From Anaerospora hongkongensis (lineage in GTDB: Bacteria; Bacillota; Negativicutes; Sporomusales; DSM-15969), in contig NZ_SLUI01000001.1 in assembly GCF_004339805.1 (NCBI RefSeq), positions 1-64,000 of the forward strand: 64,000 nucleotides of DNA, read 5' to 3'. How positions within the stretch are numbered: the stretch's first letter is position 1; each line of letters starts with the position of its first letter. The notes beneath the pieces were generated by a model that saw nothing but the letters and a program-made list of their open reading frames with translations, did not search any database and was not told the origin of the DNA. The position numbers and the translations under genes were made by a program. Of this stretch, positions 43,933-53,436 are shown piece by piece.

Positions 43933-45239
43933 CTACAAAGGAATGGCTCCTAGAACAATTGCTGTAACCAGCATAATTAATGAAGTCATTATTGATGGCA
44001 GCAGTGCTTTTTTCGTAAGCTCCTCAAGTGTAACATTATTCAATCCGCACAAAATATAGGTTGATGCGACAAGCGGACTTAGCAAATGACAGCCTTGTGC
44101 AACCAAGGACGCCCGCCCGATTTCAGCTACGCTTATACCGTAGTTCGCTGCAGTTTTTGCCAATATAGGAACTATCCCAAAATAGTAAGCATCATTGTTA
44201 AAAAATAATCAAAGGGCAAACTTGTTAAACCGGTAATTAGCGCTAAATGGGGCCCCATAGATTCAGGGATATTATTAGTAAGCGTTTTAGCCATTGCATC
44301 AATCATTTTGGTTCCACTCATAATTCCCGTAAATATTCCAGCGCCTAAAACCATTGAAATGTTGGGCAATACATTTGTTCCATAATAAGAAATTCGCTCT
44401 GCTTGTACTTTTAAATTAGGATAGTTAATTAGCAAAGTAATTGCTGTTCCTACCATAAACAGCACATTCAATGGCAGGAATCCTCCCACCAAACAAACCA
44501 TAAGTATGACAGTTAAAGTTAGGTTTATCCAGAACATCTTGGGACGTTTTAACGCAGCTGCGCCTTCATCAAGTTCGACAGTAAACTCAGATACAGCAGC
44601 TGTCTCAGTACATACCGGATTTAGTACACCAAGCCGTTTCCGCTCAGCAATCCCAAAACGATAGGCTACAAACAAAATCCAAGCAGTTCCTATGAACATT
44701 CCAGGAATTAAAGGCGTAAACAGTTGCGAAGCATCAAGATTTAGGGCTGCCATTACCCTGGCGGTCGGACCTCCCCATGGAGTAATATTCATTACCCCAT
44801 TTTGCATGATTGCCAGCGTCGGTAAAATAACCGGATCAATTTTTAACTTTCTATGAACAGCAAGCATTGCCGAGGTAGTAATTATATAGGTAGTAGCACC
44901 ATCGCCATCAAGTGATACGAGGCCAGCTAGTAAAGCAGTACCGACTACCACTCTTACCGGGTCACCTTTAGTGGCTTTTAAGATTGCATTGATCAAAGGG
45001 TCAAACAATCCAGTGTCAATCATAATCAAGAAATAAATCATGGCAAAGGCAATCATGACTGCCGTTGGCGCCACTTGCTTAATACCTGCTAATGCCATAT
45101 CACCAATATTTGGTCCAAAGCCTAGGACAATTGCAAATAGGATTGGCAGTAAAATCAGACCTACCATGGCAGATAATTTTTTCTTCATCAGTAAAGTCAT
45201 AAAAACAATAACTAGCAAAAAACCTGCAAAAGCAATCAT
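43933..45239 (-). pseudogene. CitMHS-type citrate carrier, frameshifted
   Basis: Start ATG 45239 (MIAFAGFLLVIVFMTLLMKK) behind GAGGAGG. The first frame runs 355 codons with ~10 membrane segments and CitMHS blocks (SLDGDGATTYIITTSAML, NITPWGGPTARVM), then ends at TAG 44174-44172. The remaining 76 codons (MAKTAANYGISVAEIGRASL to 43933) continue in another frame. Restoring one base in the A6 run at 44200-44205 gives the expected FxxNDAYYFGIVPILAKT. One lost base, real or from sequencing, thus splits the gene. CitMHS carriers import metal-citrate complexes with protons. Confidence 0.85.
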
Positions 45240-45309
45240 AGACAAAAACCTCCTCATTATGAGTAACTTTATTTCGTTTGGATGGCCATCCACTACTGTC
45301 ATTTTATAT

Positions 45310-45326
45310 AAGCAAAAAGCATGCCA
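45310..45326 (-). promoter_or_regulatory. Sigma-54 promoter of the citrate carrier/set B operon
   Basis: Minus strand TGGCATGCTTTTTGCTT: GG at -24 and GC at -12 with correct spacing. Start of transcription would be near 45298, ~60 bp before the carrier ATG. The PrpR-type activator gene is ~400 bp upstream. Confidence 0.8.
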
Positions 45327-45683
45327 AATTCATTTTATCCAGCAATCTTTTTTAGCGCTAAATCATACTGACCTGAAAAGCACTATTAATGCACGCTTTT
45401 GTCAGCCTTTGTGCACCACAAAAGAAATTTTAATGTCTCGTGCTTGAGATAATATTTCAGATAACTACGTCAATTTCGTAAATTCCATCTCGATTATTGC
45501 TAATAAGTTGCAGAAACGAAAAAGTCGTCGCTTATTTATAGCTAAGATGTTCAAAAAAGCAATATAAAGTTGCTTTTTTTATAGAAATTGCTGCTTGCTC
45601 TTTGCCTTCATATTGCAGAATCTGGATTCATAAAACTATTAGCGTAAAAAACTTATTCACTTCGATAGGTAAATTGGATAAAA
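45327..45683. other. Activator region upstream of the set B operon
   Basis: 357-bp spacer. It holds TGCAC (45390-45394) and GTGCA (45411-45415), an inverted repeat placed ~80 bp upstream of the -24 element, where sigma-54 enhancers usually lie. No gene is visible. Confidence 0.4.
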
Positions 45684-45713
45684 AAAACCATATTCACGAG
45701 TGAATATGGTTTT
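45684..45713 (-). terminator. Rho-independent terminator
   Basis: AAAACCATATTCAC/GTGAATATGGTTTT with a 2-nt loop, then TTTTT on the minus strand; 5 bp past the activator stop. Confidence 0.88.
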
Positions 45714-45717
45714 AATA

Positions 45718-47583
45718 CTATTTAGTTATGCCTAATCGATTCATCTTTCGCCAAAGTGTGGTTCGATTAATATTCAAGGCTTTTGCTGCAGACGCAACTA
45801 CACCGTTGCTTTCATCCAATGCCTTTAGAATAATTCGTGCCTCATCGTTTTCAACCGTAATGTTATCACAATCGCTTTCAAACATCAGAAGTTGAGAAAG
45901 AAGAGCAGTAGATACCGTATCTTGCTTTGCAACAGCAACAACTCTTTCAATAACATTTCTTAATTGCCTCACATTTCCTGGCCAATCGTAGCTTTGAAGC
46001 AATTTTAATGCACCACTGCTAAACTTAATTGTCTTATCCGCTTCCTGGCAAAGTTGGTCTAAAAAGGTTTGAACATATAGAGGAATATCCCGTTTTCGAC
46101 TGCGAAGTGGCGGAATACGAAGATTAAGTACGTTTAACCGATAAAATAAGTCTTCTCTAAATTTTCCTTGCTTTACTAAATCACCTAACTTCTTGTTAGT
46201 TGCGGCAATGACTCTTACTGAAACAGGGATCACTCTATCACTGCCTAGCCGTACCACTGCCCGCTCCTGTAAGACTCGCAGCAGTCTCCCCTGATTGATG
46301 ACGTCCATTTCACTTATTTCATCCAAGAATATTGTTCCCGTATGAGCCACTTCAAATAAACCAAGCTTCCCCTCTTTGCTGGCTCCGGTAAAGGCTCCTC
46401 CTATATAGCCGAATAACTCGCTCTCAAGTAACTGCGCAGGTAATGCTGCGCAATTGACAGCAACAAAAGGTCCTTTATTTTGCTTACTTTGATTGTGGAT
46501 ACTTTGAGCAAACACTTCTTTTCCAGAACCCGTCTCGCCAAGAATTAAAACATTTGCATTCGAGTTTGAGAAGCTTCGCGCCAAATTAATCGTCAATTTC
46601 ATTCCCGGATCAGAACTATGGATATCTTTAAACGTATAGGTAGCTATATGCCCCTTAGAATAGATTTCCTTGCGAATACGCGATTCCATCATTTGTATTT
46701 TGGTAACGTCCTGAAAAGTTACAACAGCTCCAATCGTTCCGTTCCGGTATGTAATGGGTACCTTATTGCATAATACTTGGACGTTATTTACATAAAAGAG
46801 TTGATTTCTTATTCTTGTTCCTGCTGTAATAACATCTCGTAACTTTAAACTAGGCCACACATCATCAATATCGGTCCCAATATCACATGCTATTGGTGAT
46901 TTCAATATTTTTTTCGCTACAGGATTTATTGCTATAATCCTGCCAGTTTCATCTATAGAGACGATTCCCTCATACGCATAGTCCAGTACCGTTGTGATCA
47001 TACCAGATTTTCTTTTTTCCTGCTCAATTGTTACCAGCAAACTTTTAGCACTATTAAAAGCTTCAATATAAGCATGACCGCCTGTCACAATTTCAACACA
47101 TGGCAAGTTTCTTTTTTTTGCAGCAGTAATAGTGGTAAAACCACCTAATAAAACATTTGCACCATCTTGTAAGGCTTGATCAATTTGCTCATTGATTTGT
47201 TCGCGAGATTTCAAATAGTATTTTTTTATTTTTATGCCAATGGCAGTTTCCAGGCACTCAACTTGCTTAATCATCGAGGGGAATGATACAACTGCCACCG
47301 TCCCACCATATTCACGCGCCTTTTCCAGAGCTATTGCCAAATCAAAGCCTGATATCGGAATATCAATTACCGCAACACTAGGGCATGCATCTCTAATATT
47401 ATAGGCGGATTCTCCCCGGGCAATAATTATCTCAACACCTTGTTCAATTAGCTGCTTCGCTTTCATTACGCCATCCGCTAAAGAGCCTACCTCAAAGATA
47501 ATTTCACTTAAAGATTCAGCTAATAGTATCTTAAGCTCACTTAGTTTATTCTCATGGGGAGCAAAAACTGCGATTTTCTTCAT
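45718..47583 (-). CDS. PrpR-type sigma-54-dependent activator
   Basis: 621 residues, ATG behind AGGTGA. Residues ~10-190 are a PrpR_N-like sensor; ~200-310 a PAS domain (YEGIVSIDETGRIIAINPVA); ~325-555 the AAA+ ATPase with Walker A GETGSGKE, GAFTGA loop (YIGGAFTGASKEG), Walker B GTIFLDEI and an arginine-finger region; ~575-621 a Fis-like HTH (INRTTLWRKMNRLG). PrpR_N sensors respond to organic acids such as 2-methylcitrate. It almost surely drives the sigma-54 promoters at 45310, 50435 and 54623. Confidence 0.96.
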   Translation of the reverse strand: MKKIAVFAPHENKLSELKILLAESLSEIIFEVGSLADGVMKAKQLIEQGVEIIIARGESAYNIRDACPSVAVIDIPISGFDLAIALEKAREYGGTVAVVSFPSMIKQVECLETAIGIKIKKYYLKSREQINEQIDQALQDGANVLLGGFTTITAAKKRNLPCVEIVTGGHAYIEAFNSAKSLLVTIEQEKRKSGMITTVLDYAYEGIVSIDETGRIIAINPVAKKILKSPIACDIGTDIDDVWPSLKLRDVITAGTRIRNQLFYVNNVQVLCNKVPITYRNGTIGAVVTFQDVTKIQMMESRIRKEIYSKGHIATYTFKDIHSSDPGMKLTINLARSFSNSNANVLILGETGSGKEVFAQSIHNQSKQNKGPFVAVNCAALPAQLLESELFGYIGGAFTGASKEGKLGLFEVAHTGTIFLDEISEMDVINQGRLLRVLQERAVVRLGSDRVIPVSVRVIAATNKKLGDLVKQGKFREDLFYRLNVLNLRIPPLRSRKRDIPLYVQTFLDQLCQEADKTIKFSSGALKLLQSYDWPGNVRQLRNVIERVVAVAKQDTVSTALLSQLLMFESDCDNITVENDEARIILKALDESNGVVASAAKALNINRTTLWRKMNRLGITK

Positions 47584-47708
47584 TTTTCTTCACCTGTCGA
47601 TTTATTCAGTTTAATTTTAAACGAAACAACATCAAACAGCAACTCTAGGTTTCTCTAATACCGGCTAATCGCCTCATTTATTTTTCTTTGCAGGTTATCA
47701 AGCTTTTC

Positions 47709-47747
47709 AATGACTAAAGCCCATCAATCTGATGAGCTTTAGTCATT
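47709..47747 (-). terminator. Rho-independent terminator
   Basis: AATGACTAAAGC/GCTTTAGTCATT with inner ATCA/TGAT pairing; 26 bp past the 640-residue aconitase stop. Confidence 0.8.
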
Positions 47748-47772
47748 AGTATATTTTTACATTATAGTTAAA

Positions 47773-49695
47773 TTATGCACGGAGCTTAATCCAATTAAGA
47801 CGTCCGCCTTTTTTTACTATTTCTAATTCTTCTGAGGTTAATGGACTCTTTACTAGTATATCCAACTGCTTACTCTTATTTGTAACAGTAGCGCTGTCTT
47901 TATTGAGAATTGCTTCAAATTCTATAATCAAATAGTCCCCTTGATCTATCTTTTCGTAATCTGATTCATTGATAAACACCAGCGGTAAAATGCCGAAATT
48001 AACAAGATTAGCAAGATGAATGCGGGCAAAGCTTTTTGCAATAATCGTTTTTACGCCCAAATAACGCGGTGCAAGAGCAGCTTGCTCACGGCTGGAGCCT
48101 TGCCCATAGTTAACACCGGCAACGATAAAACCTCCGCCTGCCTCTTGGGCACGTTTCGCAAAAGAAGCATCCACTACATGAAATACATACTTGGCAATTT
48201 CCGGAGTGTTATTTCGCATAGGCAAAAAATTTGCTCCTGCAGGCACAATATGATCTGTGGTTATATCCTCACCCAGCTTAATTAATACCGGACTGGAAAT
48301 CACATCAGGCAATGCTTCTAAAACGGGTGGCGGACTAATATTAGGACCCCGGCGTATAGAAATTTCCGAACCATTCTGAGAAGGATAGATGAACATATTG
48401 TCTTCAATCATAAACTTTTCCGGCATTTGATACTCAACTGGCGTTATGCCAAGCTTTCTAGGGTCCGTTATTACCCCGGTTATTGCAGAGGCTACGGCAA
48501 CTTCAGGTCCTACTAAGTACACATTTCCACTCGGATGGCCGCACCTGCCTAAAAAATTACGGGTAGTTGTTCTAAGTGATATTCCATTTGTGGGTGGCGC
48601 AAACCCCGAGCCGTTACAGGCTCCACAGCCTGACTCCAAAACACGAACGCCAGCTTTTATTACCGCCAGAAAAGCGCCACGCGCAACGCTTTCAAGATAG
48701 ACTTGTTTGCTTCCAATGTATAGCCCCGCGTCTACACGAGGATGTACGGACTTATTCTCCAGCATAGTGGCAATAGACAATATGTCTTGCAGAGAAGAAT
48801 TTGCACAACTGCCAATTACAACTTGATCAACAGGAAGTCCTTCAACCTCACTGATAGGGACTACCCTGTCCGGCTGATGGGGCAGTGCAATAAGCGGCTC
48901 TATCTGTGCTAAATCGATTTCAATCACATCATCATAGACAGCATCCGGATCCGCTGCTAAAGGATGCCACTCATTTTCGCGGTTTTGTGCACGCATCCAC
49001 GCTTTGGTAACTTCATCACTGGGGAAAATGGAAGATGTGGCGCCAGTTTCAGTTCCCATATTAGTAATGATCGCCCGCTCCGTAACATTAAGCGTACTAA
49101 TTCCCGGTCCGGCGTACTCATAGATTTTATTTACACCACCCTTAACCGTGACGCGGCGTAATAGTTCAAGCACAACATTTTTTGCTGACACAAACGGCTG
49201 TAGTTTACCGGTTAGATTGACCTTGACTATTTGGGGCATCTTCAAAGAAAAAGGCTCTCCCGCCATAGCCAATGCCACGTCAAGTCCACCTGCACCAAGT
49301 CCTAACATTCCAACACCGCCAGCAGCAGGTGTATGTGAGTCGCTTCCCAACAGCACCTTACCTGGTATATCAAAACGTTCCAAATGAACCTGATGACAAA
49401 TCCCATTACCCATTCTGGATGTTATGATTCCATGTTTAGCAGCCACGTCCATTAAATATCGATGGTCATCTGAATTACGAAAGTCAGCTTGTATTAAATT
49501 GTGATCAATATAACTTACCGCAAGCTCATTTTGAACACGATCCATCCCAACTGCTTCAAATTGCAGATAAGCAGCAACGCCATTAACATCGTGCGTAAGA
49601 GTTTGATCTATTTTAATATTAATAGGTTCTCCTCGCTTCATTGTTCCACTAACCAAATGAGCGGAAATGATTTTTTCGGCTATCGTTTGTCCCAT
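47773..49695 (-). CDS. Aconitase, ~640-residue monomeric type
   Basis: 640 residues from ATG 49695 (MGQTIAEKII) with AAAGGTG upstream. LeuC/aconitase features: GSDSHTPAAGGVGML near 115, Cys in VIGSCANSS near 300, CxxC in ESGCGACNGSGFAPPTNG near 360, and the swivel-domain GVNYGQGSSREQAALAPRYL near 550. This length class is common in anaerobes and archaea. It probably interconverts citrate, cis-aconitate and isocitrate, or a near analogue. It follows the RraA gene by ~50 bp. A decayed paralogue remains at 54286-54588. Confidence 0.92.
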   Translation of the reverse strand: MGQTIAEKIISAHLVSGTMKRGEPINIKIDQTLTHDVNGVAAYLQFEAVGMDRVQNELAVSYIDHNLIQADFRNSDDHRYLMDVAAKHGIITSRMGNGICHQVHLERFDIPGKVLLGSDSHTPAAGGVGMLGLGAGGLDVALAMAGEPFSLKMPQIVKVNLTGKLQPFVSAKNVVLELLRRVTVKGGVNKIYEYAGPGISTLNVTERAIITNMGTETGATSSIFPSDEVTKAWMRAQNRENEWHPLAADPDAVYDDVIEIDLAQIEPLIALPHQPDRVVPISEVEGLPVDQVVIGSCANSSLQDILSIATMLENKSVHPRVDAGLYIGSKQVYLESVARGAFLAVIKAGVRVLESGCGACNGSGFAPPTNGISLRTTTRNFLGRCGHPSGNVYLVGPEVAVASAITGVITDPRKLGITPVEYQMPEKFMIEDNMFIYPSQNGSEISIRRGPNISPPPVLEALPDVISSPVLIKLGEDITTDHIVPAGANFLPMRNNTPEIAKYVFHVVDASFAKRAQEAGGGFIVAGVNYGQGSSREQAALAPRYLGVKTIIAKSFARIHLANLVNFGILPLVFINESDYEKIDQGDYLIIEFEAILNKDSATVTNKSKQLDILVKSPLTSEELEIVKKGGRLNWIKLRA

Positions 49696-49745
49696 AAAAA
49701 ACACCTTTCGTTTTAAGTTTTTGTAATTTGCTTAGTTTTCTAAAC

Positions 49746-50369
49746 CTAGTTTTTGAGCCCAAGCAGTTCATCTATCCATCTAGCTGCTGCTTCGGGATTT
49801 CCTAAAACATTTTGGGCTCGAACCTCATCTTTGTTAAGCTTATCAATTGCGGCTTTTAAAACCGAATCTTCACTGTCTTTTGGTACTACAGTAACGCCAT
49901 TAACATCTCCAACAATAATATCGCCTGGAGAAATTACTGTTCCGCCGCTGGAAATCGAAACATTAATTTCACCTGCCCCAATTTTTTTACTGCAAGCAAG
50001 CGTTCCTCCCTTACAAAAAACAGGAAAGCCTGAATTCTTAATACTGAGTATATCGCGGATGGTGCCGTCAATAACAATACCTCCCAGACCTAGTGTGGCA
50101 GCCAAACCAATAACAAAATCTCCGGCAACAGCAGTATACAAAAAGCTTTTCGCATCCACTACGAGAATATCTCCTGGGTTGGCATCACGAATCGCTTTTA
50201 GCAGCATCAAATTGTCTCCTGCTGGAAGCCTGACGGTAAAAGCACGTCCACTGATTTTATATTCTTCTTTTAATGGCTTGATCATTGGATCGAGGTTTCT
50301 TAAACCATCCATTGCATCTGAGATACAGGTACCCGGAATTTCCCGAAATTTTTCAACAATACTTGTCAT
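49746..50369 (-). CDS. RraA-family aldolase/decarboxylase-like protein
   Basis: 207 residues, ATG behind AGAAGGGAG. Family signature AATLGLGGIVIDGTIRD near residues 90-107 provides the Arg and Asp that bind substrate and metal, after the DILVVDAKSFLYTAV strand. Members of this fold cleave 4-hydroxy-4-methyl-2-oxoglutarate or decarboxylate oxaloacetate; others (true RraA) bind RNase E. With aconitase next door, oxaloacetate decarboxylation or cleavage of a hydroxylated tricarboxylate is the better guess. First gene behind the sigma-54 promoter at 50435. Confidence 0.88.
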   Translation of the reverse strand: MTSIVEKFREIPGTCISDAMDGLRNLDPMIKPLKEEYKISGRAFTVRLPAGDNLMLLKAIRDANPGDILVVDAKSFLYTAVAGDFVIGLAATLGLGGIVIDGTIRDILSIKNSGFPVFCKGGTLACSKKIGAGEINVSISSGGTVISPGDIIVGDVNGVTVVPKDSEDSVLKAAIDKLNKDEVRAQNVLGNPEAAARWIDELLGLKN

Positions 50370-50434
50370 ATTTAGCTCCCTTCTATGATGATTAAGTATA
50401 AAGGCATCAGCACTTTATATTAAATCTTCTACCA

Positions 50435-50450
50435 TGCAAGTTATGTTCCA
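50435..50450 (-). promoter_or_regulatory. Sigma-54 promoter of the RraA-aconitase operon
   Basis: Minus strand TGGAACATAACTTGCA. GG/GC spacing is exact; one deviation from TGGCAC at the fourth base. It lies 66 bp upstream of the RraA start. Confidence 0.7.
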
Positions 50451-50805
50451 ACTATTCTGCTTTTCATATTGATGTCCCTCAAGGCTTATTTTATTTGGTC
50501 TGATGCTTGTTTATCTTTGAAGCCAAGTATTACTAAATTACGTCATTTAAGCAAACGATGAAATTCCGACCACAAACGTTGCGTTTAACCCAATAAATGC
50601 ATTAAAAACAAGGGTATTTGTTGCCTTAATGGCAGATATTGATGCATCTAGATTTATATTATCAAAAAGCACCAGACAAATTGAGATAGTCTAATTACAT
50701 TCCGTCCACCTCAGAATTGACCCGAAACTCATCCTCCCCAAGCCTTCATAGTTGGTAACCATCGGAAGTCTGCCTTCACAAGTAAATGTTAGGTGTCTAA
50801 AAAAA
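50451..50805. other. Spacer with probable enhancer sites, no gene
   Basis: 355 bp between the sensor gene end and the sigma-54 promoter. AT-rich, with short repeats such as AACGTTGCGTTT but no clear palindrome and no open frame with a ribosome site. Confidence 0.35.
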
Positions 50806-51894
50806 CTATTTCGTTTGTGCCATACGGAGCATTTCCACACTAACCTGTTGCAACTCATTTATCATAATGGTAATAGATTGGGTAGCCTGGGCCTGCTCCT
50901 GCGTGATGGTGGCTGTTTGCTGGGTATTACGGATTACTGAACTCATGGAGAATTCCATCTGTTCCTGTATAGTACGGATGCTCTTGACTGAGGCTGTACT
51001 TTGAATGGATAATTTCCGAACTTCGTCAGCTACTACTGTAAACCCACGCCCGTAGTCGCCTGCCCGTGCCGCCTCGATAGAAGCATTTAGACCTAAAAGG
51101 TTCGTTTGACTGGCGATTTGCCGTATAGTGTCCAATATCTTATGAGTATTATTGACATTTATAGCGGCTTTATTGGAAATCATCGTCACCTCCTGCATAG
51201 TAGCTACTAACCCCTCCTGAGAAGCATTTAATTCTTCTACGGTAGCTGCAATATGAGTAATAGAATCATTTATCCGGCGCGCTTGATTTAAAAGAATTTG
51301 CTTCGTATCATGATTTTGAGCAAGGGTGATAACCTTTCTTGCCATGCGACTTACCGAAGCAGGAGTTGCCTCTCTAGGCGGACTAGCAATTACCGTGACA
51401 TCTGGACTAAGAGCCCGGGCGAATCTAGTATATAAAATTTTATCTTTGGAAACAAAGACATCATTGCCGATAATATATTTGGCTTCAGACAGTTTTTGTC
51501 TAGTAACTTCCTCTGAAATCTCATCAAAAGCGATGACATCGTAGATAAGGTGGTCGAGGTGATATTCTTTCAATAATTTTAAAGTGATATCCGCACCGCT
51601 TTGGCTAGTATTAAAGAGAACTACCTTCTCACCTTCAGGGATGCGGGCTATTTGAATAAAGAAATGGGCAGGTGGACGCATATCCAAAGCAATGACTTTC
51701 TCAGCCCCATGTTTATGAATAAAATCTTTTTCGCGGTTTGCAAAACAAACATATATGTCACTAGGATAATTGATATATTCTCTAAAAGTAGCCTTTTTTG
51801 TTTCCGCTATGTTGCCTAGTGTATTTATAATAACAGTTTCAAGTTCTTGGGCAGCGGACTCGTTTATTGCAACTAAGGTAAGCGTTATTGCCAC
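50806..51894 (-). CDS. Soluble methyl-accepting chemotaxis-type sensor
   Basis: 362 residues. I choose GTG 51894 because GGAGGGG is 7 bp upstream; the ATG at 51984 lies upstream of and inside a terminator hairpin. The N-terminal ~190 residues ([20 protein letters not shown]...) are a soluble alpha/beta domain like the ligand-sensing part of PrpR-type regulators. The C-terminus is an MCP signalling domain with the hairpin tip [20 protein letters not shown] and [20 protein letters not shown]. There are no membrane segments, so it is a cytoplasmic receptor. It follows DASS 2 and probably senses the imported acid. Confidence 0.85.
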   Translation of the reverse strand: MAITLTLVAINESAAQELETVIINTLGNIAETKKATFREYINYPSDIYVCFANREKDFIHKHGAEKVIALDMRPPAHFFIQIARIPEGEKVVLFNTSQSGADITLKLLKEYHLDHLIYDVIAFDEISEEVTRQKLSEAKYIIGNDVFVSKDKILYTRFARALSPDVTVIASPPREATPASVSRMARKVITLAQNHDTKQILLNQARRINDSITHIAATVEELNASQEGLVATMQEVTMISNKAAINVNNTHKILDTIRQIASQTNLLGLNASIEAARAGDYGRGFTVVADEVRKLSIQSTASVKSIRTIQEQMEFSMSSVIRNTQQTATITQEQAQATQSITIMINELQQVSVEMLRMAQTK

Positions 51895-51952
51895 AATCTT
51901 ACCCCTCCAATACCAGTTCTTTTCATTCGTATACCAGCTGTTTTTTACCATT

Positions 51953-51977
51953 AAAAAGCCCGTCATCCGACGAGCTT
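51953..51977 (-). terminator. Terminator after DASS transporter 2
   Basis: Minus strand AAGCTCGTC, 4-nt loop, GACGGGCTTTTT. It lies 49 bp past the carrier stop and shows that the sensor gene cannot start upstream of it. Confidence 0.7.
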
Positions 51978-52025
51978 CTAACATTTAGCCTTGAAGTACT
52001 AATAATTTCTAACAAATATTAAAAA

Positions 52026-53435
52026 CTAATAATAGCCCATGAATTTCCAATAGGGAATACCAATTAACATTGTTACTAAATAGTGGAGTACGACAATGAT
52101 GGTACCAATCTTCCACCAAGTTATCTGATCCACATAGCCTGCGCCGAACAAAACTGGACCACACGCCCCTCCATAATGGGTTACCAACGCACCCCAAGTC
52201 AGAGAAATACCCAAAAGAAGTGCGAGCGGCAACGCTGGCAGATGTGCCGCCAAACCAATAGTAAATAGTACCGGTACAAACGACGTAGCATATGCAGCGG
52301 TCGATGCAAATACGTAACGAACAGCGATCGAAACGAAAAGGATAATCGCAAAGGCTGTGTAATGATCAAAAGCCGAAAGATTCACGTTGTCGCCAATTAC
52401 CTTCGCCAAGGAGGTAAAGAATTTAGCTTGGCTCAATGCAGTTGCCAGGCCAATGATGCCACCATACCAGATAAGAGTGCTCCACGCACCACCAGTTTTG
52501 AGTACATCTTCCCAAGTCAGAACACGGGTAACCAGAGCAGCCGCAACGAAGGCAATGGCTATTGCTGTAGAGTCAAAGCCAGTTAAACCTGTTGTTGACC
52601 AGCCTATTATCGCCAGGATGAATAGCGAAGCTAAAATCTTCTCTTTCGTTGATACAGGACCTAGCTCCGCCAGGCCTTTCTGCGCAATTTCTTTATAATT
52701 GTCGATGTATTTAATTTCAGGCGGATAAAGCTTATAGACTGCGTAGGGAATCACCAGCAGCACCAGCATTACTGGCACAAATGCGGCAATTGCCCAATCC
52801 ACCCATGATACTTGCACCTTTAAAATGTCTTTAGCAAAATGCAGAACGATAACATTGGAAGCAGTAGCCGTTATAAACAAACAAGAAGTAGTCATGCTCA
52901 CCTGATAAGCTAAAAGGTTCAAATAGCTTCCAATTTTACGGCCGGTGTCCCCGGGGTCAGATCCCAAGGCGCTGGACAAACTTTGGAAGATCGGGTATAC
53001 AATACCGCCAGTTCTAGCCGTATTGGAAGGAGTAGCTGGACTGATTAGGGTATCGGTGATGGTCATTGCATACCCTAAACCAAGTGTAGATCGCCCAATC
53101 TTTCCAATTAACATATAAGCGATGCGTTGCCCCAAACCAGTGCCAGAAAAGGCCTTACTTAATGAAAAAGCGGTAAATACCAGCCATGCTGTCCCGTTAC
53201 TATAACCCCCCAGTACTGCCCCCATTTTCTTTAGCCATAAACTTACAATAGTAATAGCTAATAGCATGATTGCCGGTTCCGGTAACGGACGCAGCATTAT
53301 TCCCAAAATAGCTCCAACATATATTGCAAACAACCTCCATGAATCTACCGTAAAATCGGCTGGAACTGGCATAACCAGGATCAAAACTGGAATAAGAATT
53401 ACTGCAGCCCATTTTATCGCAATTATATTTTTCAT
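52026..53435 (-). CDS. DASS/SLC13-type carboxylate transporter 2
   Basis: 469 residues, ATG behind GGAGGGGG and one base after the MBL stop. About 11-12 hydrophobic segments and the same signature as carrier 1 (SPATPSNTARTGGIVYPIF). The two carriers are similar along their full length but not recent copies. The coupling to an MBL gene is conserved, although gene order relative to other partners is not. Confidence 0.92.
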   Translation of the reverse strand: MKNIIAIKWAAVILIPVLILVMPVPADFTVDSWRLFAIYVGAILGIMLRPLPEPAIMLLAITIVSLWLKKMGAVLGGYSNGTAWLVFTAFSLSKAFSGTGLGQRIAYMLIGKIGRSTLGLGYAMTITDTLISPATPSNTARTGGIVYPIFQSLSSALGSDPGDTGRKIGSYLNLLAYQVSMTTSCLFITATASNVIVLHFAKDILKVQVSWVDWAIAAFVPVMLVLLVIPYAVYKLYPPEIKYIDNYKEIAQKGLAELGPVSTKEKILASLFILAIIGWSTTGLTGFDSTAIAIAFVAAALVTRVLTWEDVLKTGGAWSTLIWYGGIIGLATALSQAKFFTSLAKVIGDNVNLSAFDHYTAFAIILFVSIAVRYVFASTAAYATSFVPVLFTIGLAAHLPALPLALLLGISLTWGALVTHYGGACGPVLFGAGYVDQITWWKIGTIIVVLHYLVTMLIGIPYWKFMGYY

Positions 53436-53436
53436 T

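Noticed and set aside
49753-50388. 211-codon plus-strand frame opposite the RraA gene
   Set aside because: Exactly antisense to a clear RraA-family gene, serine/threonine-rich as expected for a shadow, no ribosome site.
51895-51984. N-terminal extension [11 protein letters not shown] of the chemoreceptor
   Set aside because: It is translated from a terminator hairpin and T-run, and a better ribosome site precedes GTG 51894.
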